Shown here: positions 1 through 9,338 of the stretch, piece by piece
Numbering within the stretch: position 1 is the stretch's first letter
How the letters are laid out: each line of letters starts with the position of its first letter
Program-made: the position numbers and the translations under genes
The notes under the pieces: model-generated
The model's database searches: none
The model's input: the letters and a program-made list of their open reading frames with translations, nothing else
What the model was told of the DNA's origin: nothing
Assembly: GCF_001634625.1 (NCBI RefSeq)
Contig: NZ_LRSE01000003.1
Span: 124,001-188,000 of the forward strand
Direction: 5' to 3'
DNA: 64,000 bases
Source: Croceicoccus bisphenolivorans
GTDB lineage: Bacteria > Pseudomonadota > Alphaproteobacteria > Sphingomonadales > Sphingomonadaceae

Positions 1-1538
1 CCGGTCGTGTTGCCAAGGCAGACGTCCTGATCGGGCACGTCGATATTGTCGATCTTCGCCTTGCGCGCGTCGGTCATCGCCTGGTGGTTGGCGGGCGAAT
101 AGTCGATGTGGCCGGTGCCCTGCGCCTTCTCGATCCCGCCGATGCGGTGCATCAGGCCCGGTGTGCCCGGCTTGATCCACGGGCGCGCGCCCTTTTCGTC
201 GCGGGCATAGGGGAGCAGGTTCTCGCCGTCGTTCTTCTCGGTCAGGAACGTCACCGGGAACGGCTTGTAACTGGCCGGATCCGGCACCTTCCACGGTTCG
301 GCGGCGTTCGCGATATAACCGTCGGTCAGCAGCATGACCGGCGTCATGTACTGAACCGCGATGCGGCAAGCCTCGATCGCGCATTCGAACGCATCGGCGG
401 GGCTGCGCGCGGCGATCACCGGCATCGGCGCATCGCCGTTGCGGCCATAGACCGCCTGATACAGGTCCGACTGCTCCGTCTTGGTCGGCAGGCCCGTGGA
501 AGGGCCGCCGCGCTGCGAATTGACGATGACGAGCGGCAGTTCTGTCATGATGGCAAGGCCCATCGCCTCACCCTTCAGCGCGATGCCGGGGCCGGAGGAC
601 GAAGTGACGCCAAGCTGGCCGGCATAGGACGCGCCGATCGCCGAACAGATCGCGGCGATCTCGTCCTCTGCCTGGAAAGTCTGGACGTCGAATTCCTTGA
701 GCCGCGCAAGGTGATGCAGGATCGCGGAGGCCGGCGTGATCGGATAGCCGCCGAAAAACATCGGCAGCTTTGCCAGCTGGGCACCGGCAACAAGGCCGAG
801 GCTGATCGATTCGGCGCCGGTGATCGTGCGGTAGAGGCCCGGTTCGGAAGCGACCGGATCGACATGCACCTGCTTCAGCGGGCCGGAAATTTCCGCCGTC
901 TCGCCATAGGCGTGCCCAGCGTCGAGCGCGGCGATATTCGCTTCGGCCAGTTCGGGGGCCTTGGCGAACTTGCCCTTCAGCCACTGGTGAATGGGGTCGC
1001 GCGGACGGTCGAACATCCACAGCGCAAGGCCCAGCGTCCACATGTTCTTGCAGCGCAGGGCCTCCTTGTTGCCAAGGCCGAAGGGCTTCACCGATTCCAT
1101 CGTCAGCGCGCTGATGTCGAATGCCAGCACGTCCCACTTGGCAAGGCTGCCGTCTTCCAGCGGGTTGGTGTCGTATTTCGCCTTGTCGAGGTTACGCTTG
1201 GTGAATTCGCCGGTGTCGGCGATGATCAGCCCGCCCGGTTTCAGCGCGGCAAGGTTCACCTTCAGCGCGGCGGGGTTCATCGCGACCAGCACGTCCGGCG
1301 CATCGCCCGCGGTTTCGATCGCGGTGGATCCGAAATTGATCTGGAAGGCGGAGACGCCGAACAGCGTACCCTGCGGCGCGCGGATTTCCGCCGGGAAGTC
1401 GGGGAAAGTCGCAAGGTCGTTCCCCGCAAGCGCGGTCGAGAGCGTGAACTGACCGCCGGTCAGCTGCATGCCGTCGCCGGAATCGCCCGCGAACCGGACG
1501 ACGACTGCTTCTGGGGCGGTGGTGTTGACTGACGCCAT
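1..1538 (-). CDS. korA: 2-oxoacid:acceptor oxidoreductase subunit alpha (partial)
   Basis: This is the alpha subunit of a 2-oxoglutarate (2-oxoacid):ferredoxin oxidoreductase, which oxidatively decarboxylates a 2-oxoacid to its acyl-CoA in the cytoplasm and passes electrons to ferredoxin. The gene starts at ATG 1538 (MASVNTTAPEAVVVRFAGDS) and runs off the left edge, so the C-terminus is missing. The N-terminal gamma-like domain carries GDSGDGMQ. The alpha-like domain follows from about residue 220, with GGYPITPAS and a QAEDEIAA segment typical of KorA. The beta subunit would be expected just beyond base 1. It is divergent from rppH. The 2-oxoglutarate assignment over another 2-oxoacid rests on family resemblance only. 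Confidence 0.9.
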   Translation of the reverse strand, partial: MASVNTTAPEAVVVRFAGDSGDGMQLTGGQFTLSTALAGNDLATFPDFPAEIRAPQGTLFGVSAFQINFGSTAIETAGDAPDVLVAMNPAALKVNLAALKPGGLIIADTGEFTKRNLDKAKYDTNPLEDGSLAKWDVLAFDISALTMESVKPFGLGNKEALRCKNMWTLGLALWMFDRPRDPIHQWLKGKFAKAPELAEANIAALDAGHAYGETAEISGPLKQVHVDPVASEPGLYRTITGAESISLGLVAGAQLAKLPMFFGGYPITPASAILHHLARLKEFDVQTFQAEDEIAAICSAIGASYAGQLGVTSSSGPGIALKGEAMGLAIMTELPLVIVNSQRGGPSTGLPTKTEQSDLYQAVYGRNGDAPMPVIAARSPADAFECAIEACRIAVQYMTPVMLLTDGYIANAAEPWKVPDPASYKPFPVTFLTEKNDGENLLPYARDEKGARPWIKPGTPGLMHRIGGIEKAQGTGHIDYSPANHQAMTDARKAKIDNIDVPDQDVCLGNTT

Positions 1539-1729
1539 TTGCATTTCCTTGCCGAGGCCCCTGCCAGCGCGGCATCGGCCCGATTGTGCCGTGGCACCTA
1601 GTTTCGCCGGCGCAGGGTTTCAATTCAGAAAAACTTTGCACCCTGATATGCGAGGCTGACCAGACATGTTGCGCGGCAATTGTGCAATACCGATATGGTG
1701 ATACATCCACCGCTATCAAAGGATTCCCC

Positions 1730-2212
1730 ATGGCCGAACGCGACCCTGCCCTCTACCGCCCCTGCGCCGGGCTGATGATCGTGAACGAGGCCAGCCGCGT
1801 TTTCGTGGGCAAGCGGATCGACACGAAGGAAGGCGACTGGTGGCAGATGCCGCAGGGCGGCGTCGATCCGGGCGAGAACGCGGACGAGGCGGCATTCCGC
1901 GAACTGTACGAGGAAACGGGCATCGCGCGCGACAAGGTTGAGGTCATCGCGCGTACCGAGGAAGAACTGTTCTACGACCTGCCGGAAGAACTGAAGGGCA
2001 AGCTGTGGGGCGGGCGTTATATCGGCCAGCGCCAGAATTGGTACCTGATGCGCTTTTCCGGCAGCGATGCGGACATCGACCTCAACGCCCACGATCCGGC
2101 GGAATTCAACGAATACCGCTGGACAGAGGCCGAACTGCTGCCCGACCTCATCATCCCGTTCAAACGGCCGGTCTATTCAGCCGTTCTGGAAATCTTCCGC
2201 CCGCATCTCTGA
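1730..2212 (+). CDS. rppH: RNA pyrophosphohydrolase (Nudix)
   Basis: RppH removes pyrophosphate from the 5' triphosphate end of mRNA and so starts RNase E-dependent decay. The 160-residue protein is the normal length. A complete Nudix box GX5EX7REUXEEXGU lies at residues 43-65 (GGVDPGENADEAAF then RELYEETGI), and the GQRQNWYLMRF segment is typical of RppH. ATG 1730 has AAAGGA 7 bases upstream. A longer reading from GTG 1586 adds an unconserved N-terminus and was not used. It is divergent from korA and convergent with the TPR gene at 2254. Confidence 0.95.
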   Translation: MAERDPALYRPCAGLMIVNEASRVFVGKRIDTKEGDWWQMPQGGVDPGENADEAAFRELYEETGIARDKVEVIARTEEELFYDLPEELKGKLWGGRYIGQRQNWYLMRFSGSDADIDLNAHDPAEFNEYRWTEAELLPDLIIPFKRPVYSAVLEIFRPHL

Positions 2213-2253
2213 GATATCCGGCGCTGGCGGCCTGGAATGGCCGCACAACCCGA

Positions 2254-2763
2254 TCAATTACGGGCGGCGGGGTCTGCCATCGTCGGGCTGGCCTCTGCCG
2301 ACTTGACCTGCGGCAGCGGGCCGCGAGCAATCACGCTGGCCAGTTCGCCGGCTTCTGCGCAATTGCTGCCGCACATCGACTGCAGCTTGGCAAGGTTGCG
2401 TTCCGCCTTTGCGGTCGCGCCCTTTTCCGCCATTGCCGCGCCTTCGCCCGAAATCGCGGCAAGGTTGCCGGGATCGGCTTCCTGCGCTTCGCGGAAATAG
2501 TGGATCGCGCGGCCCTGCAGCCCCTTTTCACGGGCAACATTGGCAAGCGCGATGTACACGCGCGCATCGCCGGGGGCGAGGACGAGGGCGGCTTCGAACC
2601 TGTCCGTCGCGCCATCGAAATCGCCGGAGGCCAGCGCCGTCTTGCCGGTGTTGAGAAGATCCGCAACGCGCGGATCGTTTGTGACAGGAGCCTGCCCGAA
2701 ACTGGTGCTCGCGCTCACCGCAACGAAAAGCGAAATGGCGGCGGCAATGGGCATGTAGCGCAT
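2254..2763 (-). CDS. exported tetratricopeptide-repeat protein
   Basis: A 169-residue protein with an N-terminal signal peptide (MRYMPIAAAISLFVAVSAST, cleavage probably after FGQA). Two or three TPR-like helical hairpins follow, in the segment with ALASGDFDGATDRFEAALVL and the next repeat starting AIHYFREAQEADPGN. It is probably a periplasmic or envelope-associated interaction protein; the sequence does not reveal a partner. ATG 2763 was chosen because GGGAG lies 7 bases upstream and the signal peptide begins there. An in-frame extension to 2823 lacks a good site. Two cysteines near the C-terminus (MCGSNCAE) could form a disulfide. Confidence 0.8.
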   Translation of the reverse strand: MRYMPIAAAISLFVAVSASTSFGQAPVTNDPRVADLLNTGKTALASGDFDGATDRFEAALVLAPGDARVYIALANVAREKGLQGRAIHYFREAQEADPGNLAAISGEGAAMAEKGATAKAERNLAKLQSMCGSNCAEAGELASVIARGPLPQVKSAEASPTMADPAARN

Positions 2764-2838
2764 CAACAGCTCCCTGGTCCTGCTCCGACTGGCAGCAAAA
2801 TTTGCTTCGTTAACAACTGCCATAACACGCTTAACCTA

Positions 2839-4032
2839 TCAGACGGTTCCTATACGTGCGATGAAAAATCCATCGGTGCCATCCCGCGCGGGTGAAAGCC
2901 GCCAGCCGGGTCCGCGCGGTTCGCCTGTCGCAAGCTTGACAGGCAACGGTAAAAATCGCGGATTCCGTTCAAGAAAAAGGTTTACGACGTCCGCGCCCTC
3001 GGCATCGAGCAGAGAGCATGTGACGAAAACGATCCGCCCGCCGGGGCGCACCAGTTCGCCCGCGATTTCGAGCAGGCGTTGCTGCGTTGCGGCGAATCGG
3101 GCGATCTCCGATTCGCTCAATCGCCAGCGCGATTCGGGGTTGCGCCGCCACGTGCCAGTGCCCGAACAGGGCGCGTCGACCAGAACGGCATCGGCCTTGC
3201 CCTGCCACTCGCCCAGCGCTTCCAGTTCGCGGCCCGGATTGAGCAGCACGGTCCGGATCATGCTCGCACCGGCGCGTTCGGCACGCGGGGTCAGACGCTG
3301 CAGGCGATCGCGGTTGGTGTCGGCGGCGATCAGTGTGCCGCCATTCGCCATCTGCGCGGCCAGCGCCAGCGTCTTCCCGCCCGCCCCTGCGCAAAGGTCG
3401 ATCACCACTTCGCCCGCCTGTGCGGCCACGGCGGCGCAGGCAAGCTGGCTGCCGCCGTCCTGCACCTCGATTGCGCCACCGGCAAAAGCATCCCAGCGTT
3501 CGACCGGCGTACCGGCGGGAAAGCGCAGGCCATTGGGCGCGGCGATCGCCTCACCCGCTTCGGGCAGGTCCAGCGTGTCGCGCGCTGTTTTCAGCGTGTT
3601 GACTCGCACGTCGAGCGGCGCACGTTCCAGCAGCGCTGCCGCCTCTTCCCCCGCCACGCCGCTGTCTGCCAGCTTCTGTTCCAGCCACGCGGGTGCGATG
3701 CCGCCTTCGGCCACAGGCTCGCCCACATCGATCGGTGCGGGGCCATAGTTCGATCCGTCGAAAAGCGCTGCCATGTCCGGCTCCACCTGCACCAGCCGCA
3801 ACATCGCGGCACGGCCAGTAGCAGGAACCGGCCCGCAAGCGCGGATCGCGGCGTAGATATATTCGCGGATCGCGCGCCGGTCCTTCGATCCGGCATAGCG
3901 GCGCGCCTTCAGCCCTTCGGCCACCAGCTTGTCGGCGCTCGCGCCGCCAGAGCCGTGATTGGCCGAGCGCACGGCCGCGATCACGGTGTCGAGAATCTCG
4001 ATAGCCGCCTGAATGCGCGCGGCGGGGGTCAT
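2839..4032 (-). CDS. rsmB: RsmB/NOP family RNA (cytosine-5-)-methyltransferase
   Basis: A SAM-dependent m5C RNA methyltransferase acting in the cytoplasm, most likely on 16S rRNA. The 397-residue protein has an N-terminal NusB-like helical region. SAM motif I (VIDLCAGAGGKT) is near residues 210-221. Motif IV, PCSGTG (about 288-293), and motif VI, TCS (about 338-340), carry the two family cysteines. ATG 4032 overlaps the stop of the upstream small gene by four bases (ATGA), giving translational coupling and deciding the start over a longer reading to 4143. It is the last gene of the guaB operon. The substrate assignment (16S C967 as in E. coli) is inferred from the family. Confidence 0.88.
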   Translation of the reverse strand: MTPAARIQAAIEILDTVIAAVRSANHGSGGASADKLVAEGLKARRYAGSKDRRAIREYIYAAIRACGPVPATGRAAMLRLVQVEPDMAALFDGSNYGPAPIDVGEPVAEGGIAPAWLEQKLADSGVAGEEAAALLERAPLDVRVNTLKTARDTLDLPEAGEAIAAPNGLRFPAGTPVERWDAFAGGAIEVQDGGSQLACAAVAAQAGEVVIDLCAGAGGKTLALAAQMANGGTLIAADTNRDRLQRLTPRAERAGASMIRTVLLNPGRELEALGEWQGKADAVLVDAPCSGTGTWRRNPESRWRLSESEIARFAATQQRLLEIAGELVRPGGRIVFVTCSLLDAEGADVVNLFLERNPRFLPLPVKLATGEPRGPGWRLSPARDGTDGFFIARIGTV

Positions 4033-4321
4033 ATCTTTTTGGCGAGGCGGCGGCGGTTGGCCGATACCTTGCGGCCCAGCTGGTCCACGCTTTTCTGCGC
4101 AGCCAAAAGTCCGGTACCAAGGCCGCCGGTCATCGCCTGCCACATCAGTTCGTTGCCCGCCTGCACCTTTTCCAGCACCATGCGCTGCGCCTCTGCCTGA
4201 GAGCCCGGCGCGCCGGATATGATCATCCAGCTGCGCGACCAGATCACGAAGCAGCTTTCCGCCCAGAGCCAGTAGGCGCTGGTCGCCAGCTTCAGCGTGT
4301 CCCTTGCGGTCTTTTCAGGCA

Positions 4322-4322
<1 letters not shown>
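4029..4322 (-). CDS. conserved hypothetical small protein, phasin-like
   Basis: A 97-residue, mostly helical protein without a signal peptide. The Trp-rich segment SAYWLWAESCFVIWSRSWMI and the later basic C-terminal tail (ANRRRLAKKI) resemble short phasin-like proteins that coat polyhydroxyalkanoate granules, but the similarity is weak and no function is claimed. The start ATG 4322 overlaps the guaB stop and the stop overlaps the rsmB start, each by an ATGA junction, so the three genes form one translationally coupled unit. The presence of 3-hydroxybutyrate dehydrogenase and a PHA-depolymerase-like hydrolase elsewhere in the window is consistent with PHA metabolism in this organism. Confidence 0.75.
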
Positions 4323-5896
<1,574 letters not shown>

Positions 5897-6937
5897 TCAG
5901 CCGCCCCCTGCCGGAGTGAGCGTCGCGCGGGGCATCCGGGCCGGATCGGCCACCCTTGTCACCAGCGCGGCATGGAAACGGACCATGTCCGCAGCCCCGC
6001 CCAGTTCGACGAAAGCGGCCTCGTCATCCGCACGGTGATAGCGCCCGCGCATATAGCTCGACAGGCGCTCCTTCTGGGCGAATGCCGTGCTGATCAGGAC
6101 AGCGGGAATACCCTCTGCATCGAAGACCCAGCCATCCTGCCGCCGCAGGAACTTGCGGTTGCGTCCGTCGGGCGGAACGAGTTCCACGCCCTGTTCGTGC
6201 GCGGTGCCCGAAATGATGCGCATCAGCTTGTCCGTGGTGGCCGGATCGGGGGTGGCCAGCACGACCGCGGGCGCACCGGCCGGGGCAATCCCCTCTGTAT
6301 CGAGGTTGAAGGCCGCGACGAAGTTTTCCAGCGGCACCGGCGGATCGGAAACGAATGCGCTGGCGCCTCGCAGCCCGTCCTCCTCGCCCCCGGTGGCCAG
6401 GAAATAGACATCGCGGTCCAGCTGCGGCCCCTGCGCCAGCGTGCGTGCGATCTCGATCAGCATGGCAAGGCCGCTGGCATTGTCGACCGCGCCGTTGCAG
6501 ATCCGGTCATCCCCGTTGGCGCGGCAGCGGCTGCCGTAGCCGAGGTGGTCCCAATGCGCCATGACCAGCACCGCGCCCGCCTGCGGCTCGCTTCCGGGCA
6601 GGCGGGCGATAAAGTTGTAGGTGTCCAGCGTGCGGCCATTGCGGGAATAGGAAACCGGCTCTCGCCACGGATTGCCGGGGTCGAGCGTGCCCGAACGCAG
6701 CCCTGCCGCGCCAAAGGCCTCCTCCAGGTAAGTAAGCGTCAGGTCCTCGCCGATCGTCCCCGCCTCTCGCCCGGCAAAGGCGTCGGAGGCGAGCATGTCG
6801 ACATGGGCATGCAGCGCCTGTTCCAGCGCGGAACCATCGCGCGACAGCGGCGTGACGGGCGGGGCAGCAGGGGCGCAAGCGGCCAGCAGCGCAATCGCGC
6901 CGGTCAGGATCGTCAGACGTGCCCCCGTTGCCCCCAT
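5897..6937 (-). CDS. M28 family zinc peptidase lipoprotein
   Basis: A 346-residue secreted aminopeptidase-like protein. The N-terminus is a lipoprotein signal (LTILTGAIALLAAC, lipobox LAAC, modified Cys21). Zinc-binding segments of the M28 family are visible: MAHWDHLGYG, NGAVDNASG and the Glu pair in ATGGEEDGLRG. It probably trims peptides in the periplasm or at the outer membrane. It lies 33 bases downstream of the 3-hydroxybutyrate dehydrogenase gene on the same strand and may be cotranscribed, though the two functions are unrelated. Substrate unknown. Confidence 0.88.
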   Translation of the reverse strand: MGATGARLTILTGAIALLAACAPAAPPVTPLSRDGSALEQALHAHVDMLASDAFAGREAGTIGEDLTLTYLEEAFGAAGLRSGTLDPGNPWREPVSYSRNGRTLDTYNFIARLPGSEPQAGAVLVMAHWDHLGYGSRCRANGDDRICNGAVDNASGLAMLIEIARTLAQGPQLDRDVYFLATGGEEDGLRGASAFVSDPPVPLENFVAAFNLDTEGIAPAGAPAVVLATPDPATTDKLMRIISGTAHEQGVELVPPDGRNRKFLRRQDGWVFDAEGIPAVLISTAFAQKERLSSYMRGRYHRADDEAAFVELGGAADMVRFHAALVTRVADPARMPRATLTPAGGG

Positions 6938-6970
6938 CGCGCCCCTGTCGTTACTACTGGCCTGAAAGAC

Positions 6971-7756
6971 CTACTGCGCGGTCCAGCCGCCGTCGGCGGA
7001 GAAGTTCGCGCCGGTGATGTTTTCGGCCACGTCGCGGCACAGGAACACGGCCAGCGCGGCCAGATCGTCCGGCTGTGTGAACTTCTTGGTCGGCTCCCGC
7101 TCCAGCAGGACCTCGTTGATCACCTCGTCGCGGGTCATCCCCCGCGCCTTCATCGTGTCGGGGATCTGGTTTTCGACCAGCGGCGTCCAGACATAGCCCG
7201 GCGACAGGCAGTTCACCGTGATGTTTTCCTGCGCCAGTTCCAGCGCCAGCGTCTTCGTCATGCCCGCCAGCGCATGCTTGGCCGAGACATAGGCGACCTT
7301 GTACGGCGATGCGGTCAGCGAATGGGCGCTGGCCGTCATGATGATCCGGCCCCAGCCCTTTTCCTTCATCTTCGGGACGGCAAGGCGGCAGGTGTGGAAA
7401 CTGCTCGACAGGTTGAGCGCGATGATCTTGTCCCACTTGTCGACCGGAAATTCCTCGATCGGGGCGACATGCTGCATACCGGCATTGTTGATCAGGATGT
7501 CGACCGCGCCGAATTCGGCAAAGGCCCCCTGCATCAGTTCCTCGCACCCCTGTGCGGTGGTGAGGTCGGTGTTGATATAGACCGCCTTGCCGCCGCTCGC
7601 TTCCTCCAGCGACTTGCGCTCTTTCTCGATCTCGTCAGCATCGCCAAAGCCGTTGATAACGATGTTCGCCCCTTCGGCGGCGAGCGCCTTGGCATATGCG
7701 AGGCCGATGCCGGAAGTCGATCCGGTGATAAGCGCAGTCTTGCCGGTAAGGAACAT
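6971..7756 (-). CDS. bdhA: 3-hydroxybutyrate dehydrogenase (SDR)
   Basis: A 261-residue short-chain dehydrogenase that interconverts (R)-3-hydroxybutyrate and acetoacetate with NAD+, in the cytoplasm, linking polyhydroxybutyrate turnover to acetyl-CoA. The cofactor motif TGSTSGIG is at residues 11-18, NNAG follows, and the catalytic Ser/Tyr/Lys are in TASAHS and YVSAK. The GMQHVAPIEEFP and GYVWTPLVENQIPD segments are characteristic of 3-HBDH rather than FabG. ATG 7756 has GGAG about 7 bases upstream. It is divergent from the zinc metallopeptidase at 7828. Confidence 0.92.
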   Translation of the reverse strand: MFLTGKTALITGSTSGIGLAYAKALAAEGANIVINGFGDADEIEKERKSLEEASGGKAVYINTDLTTAQGCEELMQGAFAEFGAVDILINNAGMQHVAPIEEFPVDKWDKIIALNLSSSFHTCRLAVPKMKEKGWGRIIMTASAHSLTASPYKVAYVSAKHALAGMTKTLALELAQENITVNCLSPGYVWTPLVENQIPDTMKARGMTRDEVINEVLLEREPTKKFTQPDDLAALAVFLCRDVAENITGANFSADGGWTAQ

Positions 7757-7827
7757 TTGCGTCTCCTTCAGGTTTGTCGGAAAGGTGGGTCGGTCGTGTC
7801 TTTGGCCGGATATATGGAGGACAAACG

Positions 7828-8688
7828 ATGCGGCTCAATGATTTTTCCAAGAATATTCGCGTAAACGATCAGCGGGGCCAAGGCGGACTGGGGGGCGGCG
7901 CCGGCGGAAAGCTGGGCTGCGGCGCTGTCGTGATCGCGATTCTGGGCGCGGTCGTCTTCGGCATCGACCCGATGACGACGCTGGGCACGATCGATCAGGT
8001 GCAGCAGCAAACCGGCAGCGGACAGGGGCAAGCGAGCGGCCGCACGGTGGAGGAATCCTGCTCGGTCAACCAGTACAGCCGCGAGACTTGCTCGGCCCTT
8101 TCCTCTCTGGACGAGACGTGGGCACCGCTGTTCGCCGCGGCCAATATCGATTTCGAGCAGCCGACACTGAACTTCTACGACGGGACGGGCCGTTCGGGCT
8201 GCGGCGCGGCGCAGGCGGCGATGGGCCCGTTCTATTGCCCGACCGATCAGGGCATCTACATCGACACCAGCTTCTACGACCAGCTTGACAGGCAGCTTGG
8301 CGCAGGCGGCGACTTTGCGCGCGCCTATGTCATCGGCCACGAATACGGCCACCATGTCCAGACGCTGACGGGCACCAGCAACTGGGTGCGCCAGATGCAG
8401 CAGCAGAACCCAAGGCAAGCCAACCAGCTACAGGTACGCATGGAGCTTCAGGCGGATTGCTACGCGGGCGTCTGGGCGGCAAAGAACCCGCAGCTGATCG
8501 AACCGGGCGATATCGAGGAAGGCCTCACCGCGGCGAGCGCCATCGGCGACGACAAACTGACGCAAGGCCGCGTGTCCCCCGACAACTTCACCCACGGCAC
8601 CAGCCAGCAGCGCATGCAATGGCTGCAAAAGGGCCTGCGCACGGGTGACGAGGACCAGTGCGATACCTTCGCGGATGTGCGGCGGTGA
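7828..8688 (+). CDS. YpfJ-type neutral zinc metallopeptidase
   Basis: A 286-residue protein of the putative neutral zinc metallopeptidase family (PF04228). After a short charged N-terminus and a glycine-rich segment there is one membrane-spanning helix (AVVIAILGAVVFGI, about residues 34-48), so the C-terminal domain should lie in the periplasm. The zinc motif HEYGHHVQ (HExxH) is present, followed by the typical MELQADCYAGVWA segment. ATG 7828 is set by TGGAGG 7 bases upstream. Substrate is unknown for this family. Followed by an intergenic palindromic repeat. Confidence 0.9.
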   Translation: MRLNDFSKNIRVNDQRGQGGLGGGAGGKLGCGAVVIAILGAVVFGIDPMTTLGTIDQVQQQTGSGQGQASGRTVEESCSVNQYSRETCSALSSLDETWAPLFAAANIDFEQPTLNFYDGTGRSGCGAAQAAMGPFYCPTDQGIYIDTSFYDQLDRQLGAGGDFARAYVIGHEYGHHVQTLTGTSNWVRQMQQQNPRQANQLQVRMELQADCYAGVWAAKNPQLIEPGDIEEGLTAASAIGDDKLTQGRVSPDNFTHGTSQQRMQWLQKGLRTGDEDQCDTFADVRR

Positions 8689-8719
8689 TGGCGGGCTGGC
8701 GCTGACCGTCCCCACACTT

Positions 8720-8796
8720 CGTCATTCCCGCGCAGGCGGGAATCCAGTGCGGAGCCGCTGTCGGTGTACCTGGATCCCCGCCTGCGCGGGATGACG
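8720..8796. repeat. REP-like palindromic element
   Basis: Two 27-28-base arms (8720-8747 and 8770-8796) are inverted copies differing by two positions, separated by 22 bases. Each arm contains its own smaller palindrome (CCCGCGCAGGCGGG). The CGTCATTCCCGC...AATCCAG type of sequence is widespread as an intergenic repeat in proteobacteria. It lies between the metallopeptidase gene and the membrane protein gene at 8859. Only one copy occurs in this window. Confidence 0.8.
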
Positions 8797-8858
8797 GACG
8801 GGTTATAGCGGCTTGCGACCCGATTGCGGACATTGGTCAATCAGCCGATAACGCGTTG

Positions 8859-9257
8859 ATGCATATTGAAGCCAAGTATCTTCGCACCCTCGAATTTGCC
8901 TATTGCGCAACAGTGGGTCTGTGGCTCGTCCCGCAAAGCAAAATGGGTTTTTATGAGGGGCCACTCCCGCCTATCGTAGATGCCTTCAGCGGTCTTGTTA
9001 TCCTCGCGATGCTTCTATTGATCTTGAAGAACGCGCTATTCCGAGATGCTAAGCGGTGGGGATTGATCTTGATGGCCGCAACGATTGCAGCTTTCGGCAT
9101 TTTTTCGAAATCTTTTGAACATCTCGTCTACACTGGCATGGATTACAAACTACCCTACGTTCTGTTCAGCTACATCCAGCCGTTCATTGCGATTTTCGGC
9201 TGGTTCATTGCTTGGGCAAGCTGGAGTGAAAAGCGACGCATCCGAAATCCAAACTAG
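8859..9257 (+). CDS. four-helix membrane protein of unknown function
   Basis: A 132-residue protein with about four hydrophobic segments (near residues 12-26, 39-58, 66-84 and 103-122), ending in a basic tail (SEKRRIRNPN). I do not recognise the family. Base composition is more AT-rich than the neighbours and no clear ribosome-binding site precedes ATG 8859 (TTG 8856 is the only alternative nearby), which fits an acquired gene. It lies between a palindromic repeat and a bidirectional terminator. That it is a real gene is supported by the coherent membrane topology. Confidence 0.6.
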   Translation: MHIEAKYLRTLEFAYCATVGLWLVPQSKMGFYEGPLPPIVDAFSGLVILAMLLLILKNALFRDAKRWGLILMAATIAAFGIFSKSFEHLVYTGMDYKLPYVLFSYIQPFIAIFGWFIAWASWSEKRRIRNPN

Positions 9258-9286
9258 CGTCAGCTTACCACCCAATTGCTGACAAA

Positions 9287-9320
9287 AAGGGCCGCGACCC
9301 AAACCGGATCGCGGCCCCTT
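9287..9320. terminator. bidirectional rho-independent terminator
   Basis: A GC stem (GGGCCGCGA at 9289-9297 pairing with TCGCGGCCC at 9309-9317) has A-rich sequence on the left and CTTCCTT on the right. It lies between the converging membrane protein gene and creD, so it can stop transcription from both sides; the leftward direction has the better T-run. Confidence 0.75.
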
Positions 9321-9338
9321 CCTTGGCATCAGGCCAGA

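Noticed and set aside
84-1532. Long plus-strand open frame opposite korA
   Set aside because: It is the antisense of korA: the complementary strand encodes a full 2-oxoacid oxidoreductase sequence, while this frame is Arg/Gly/Ala-rich and matches nothing known.
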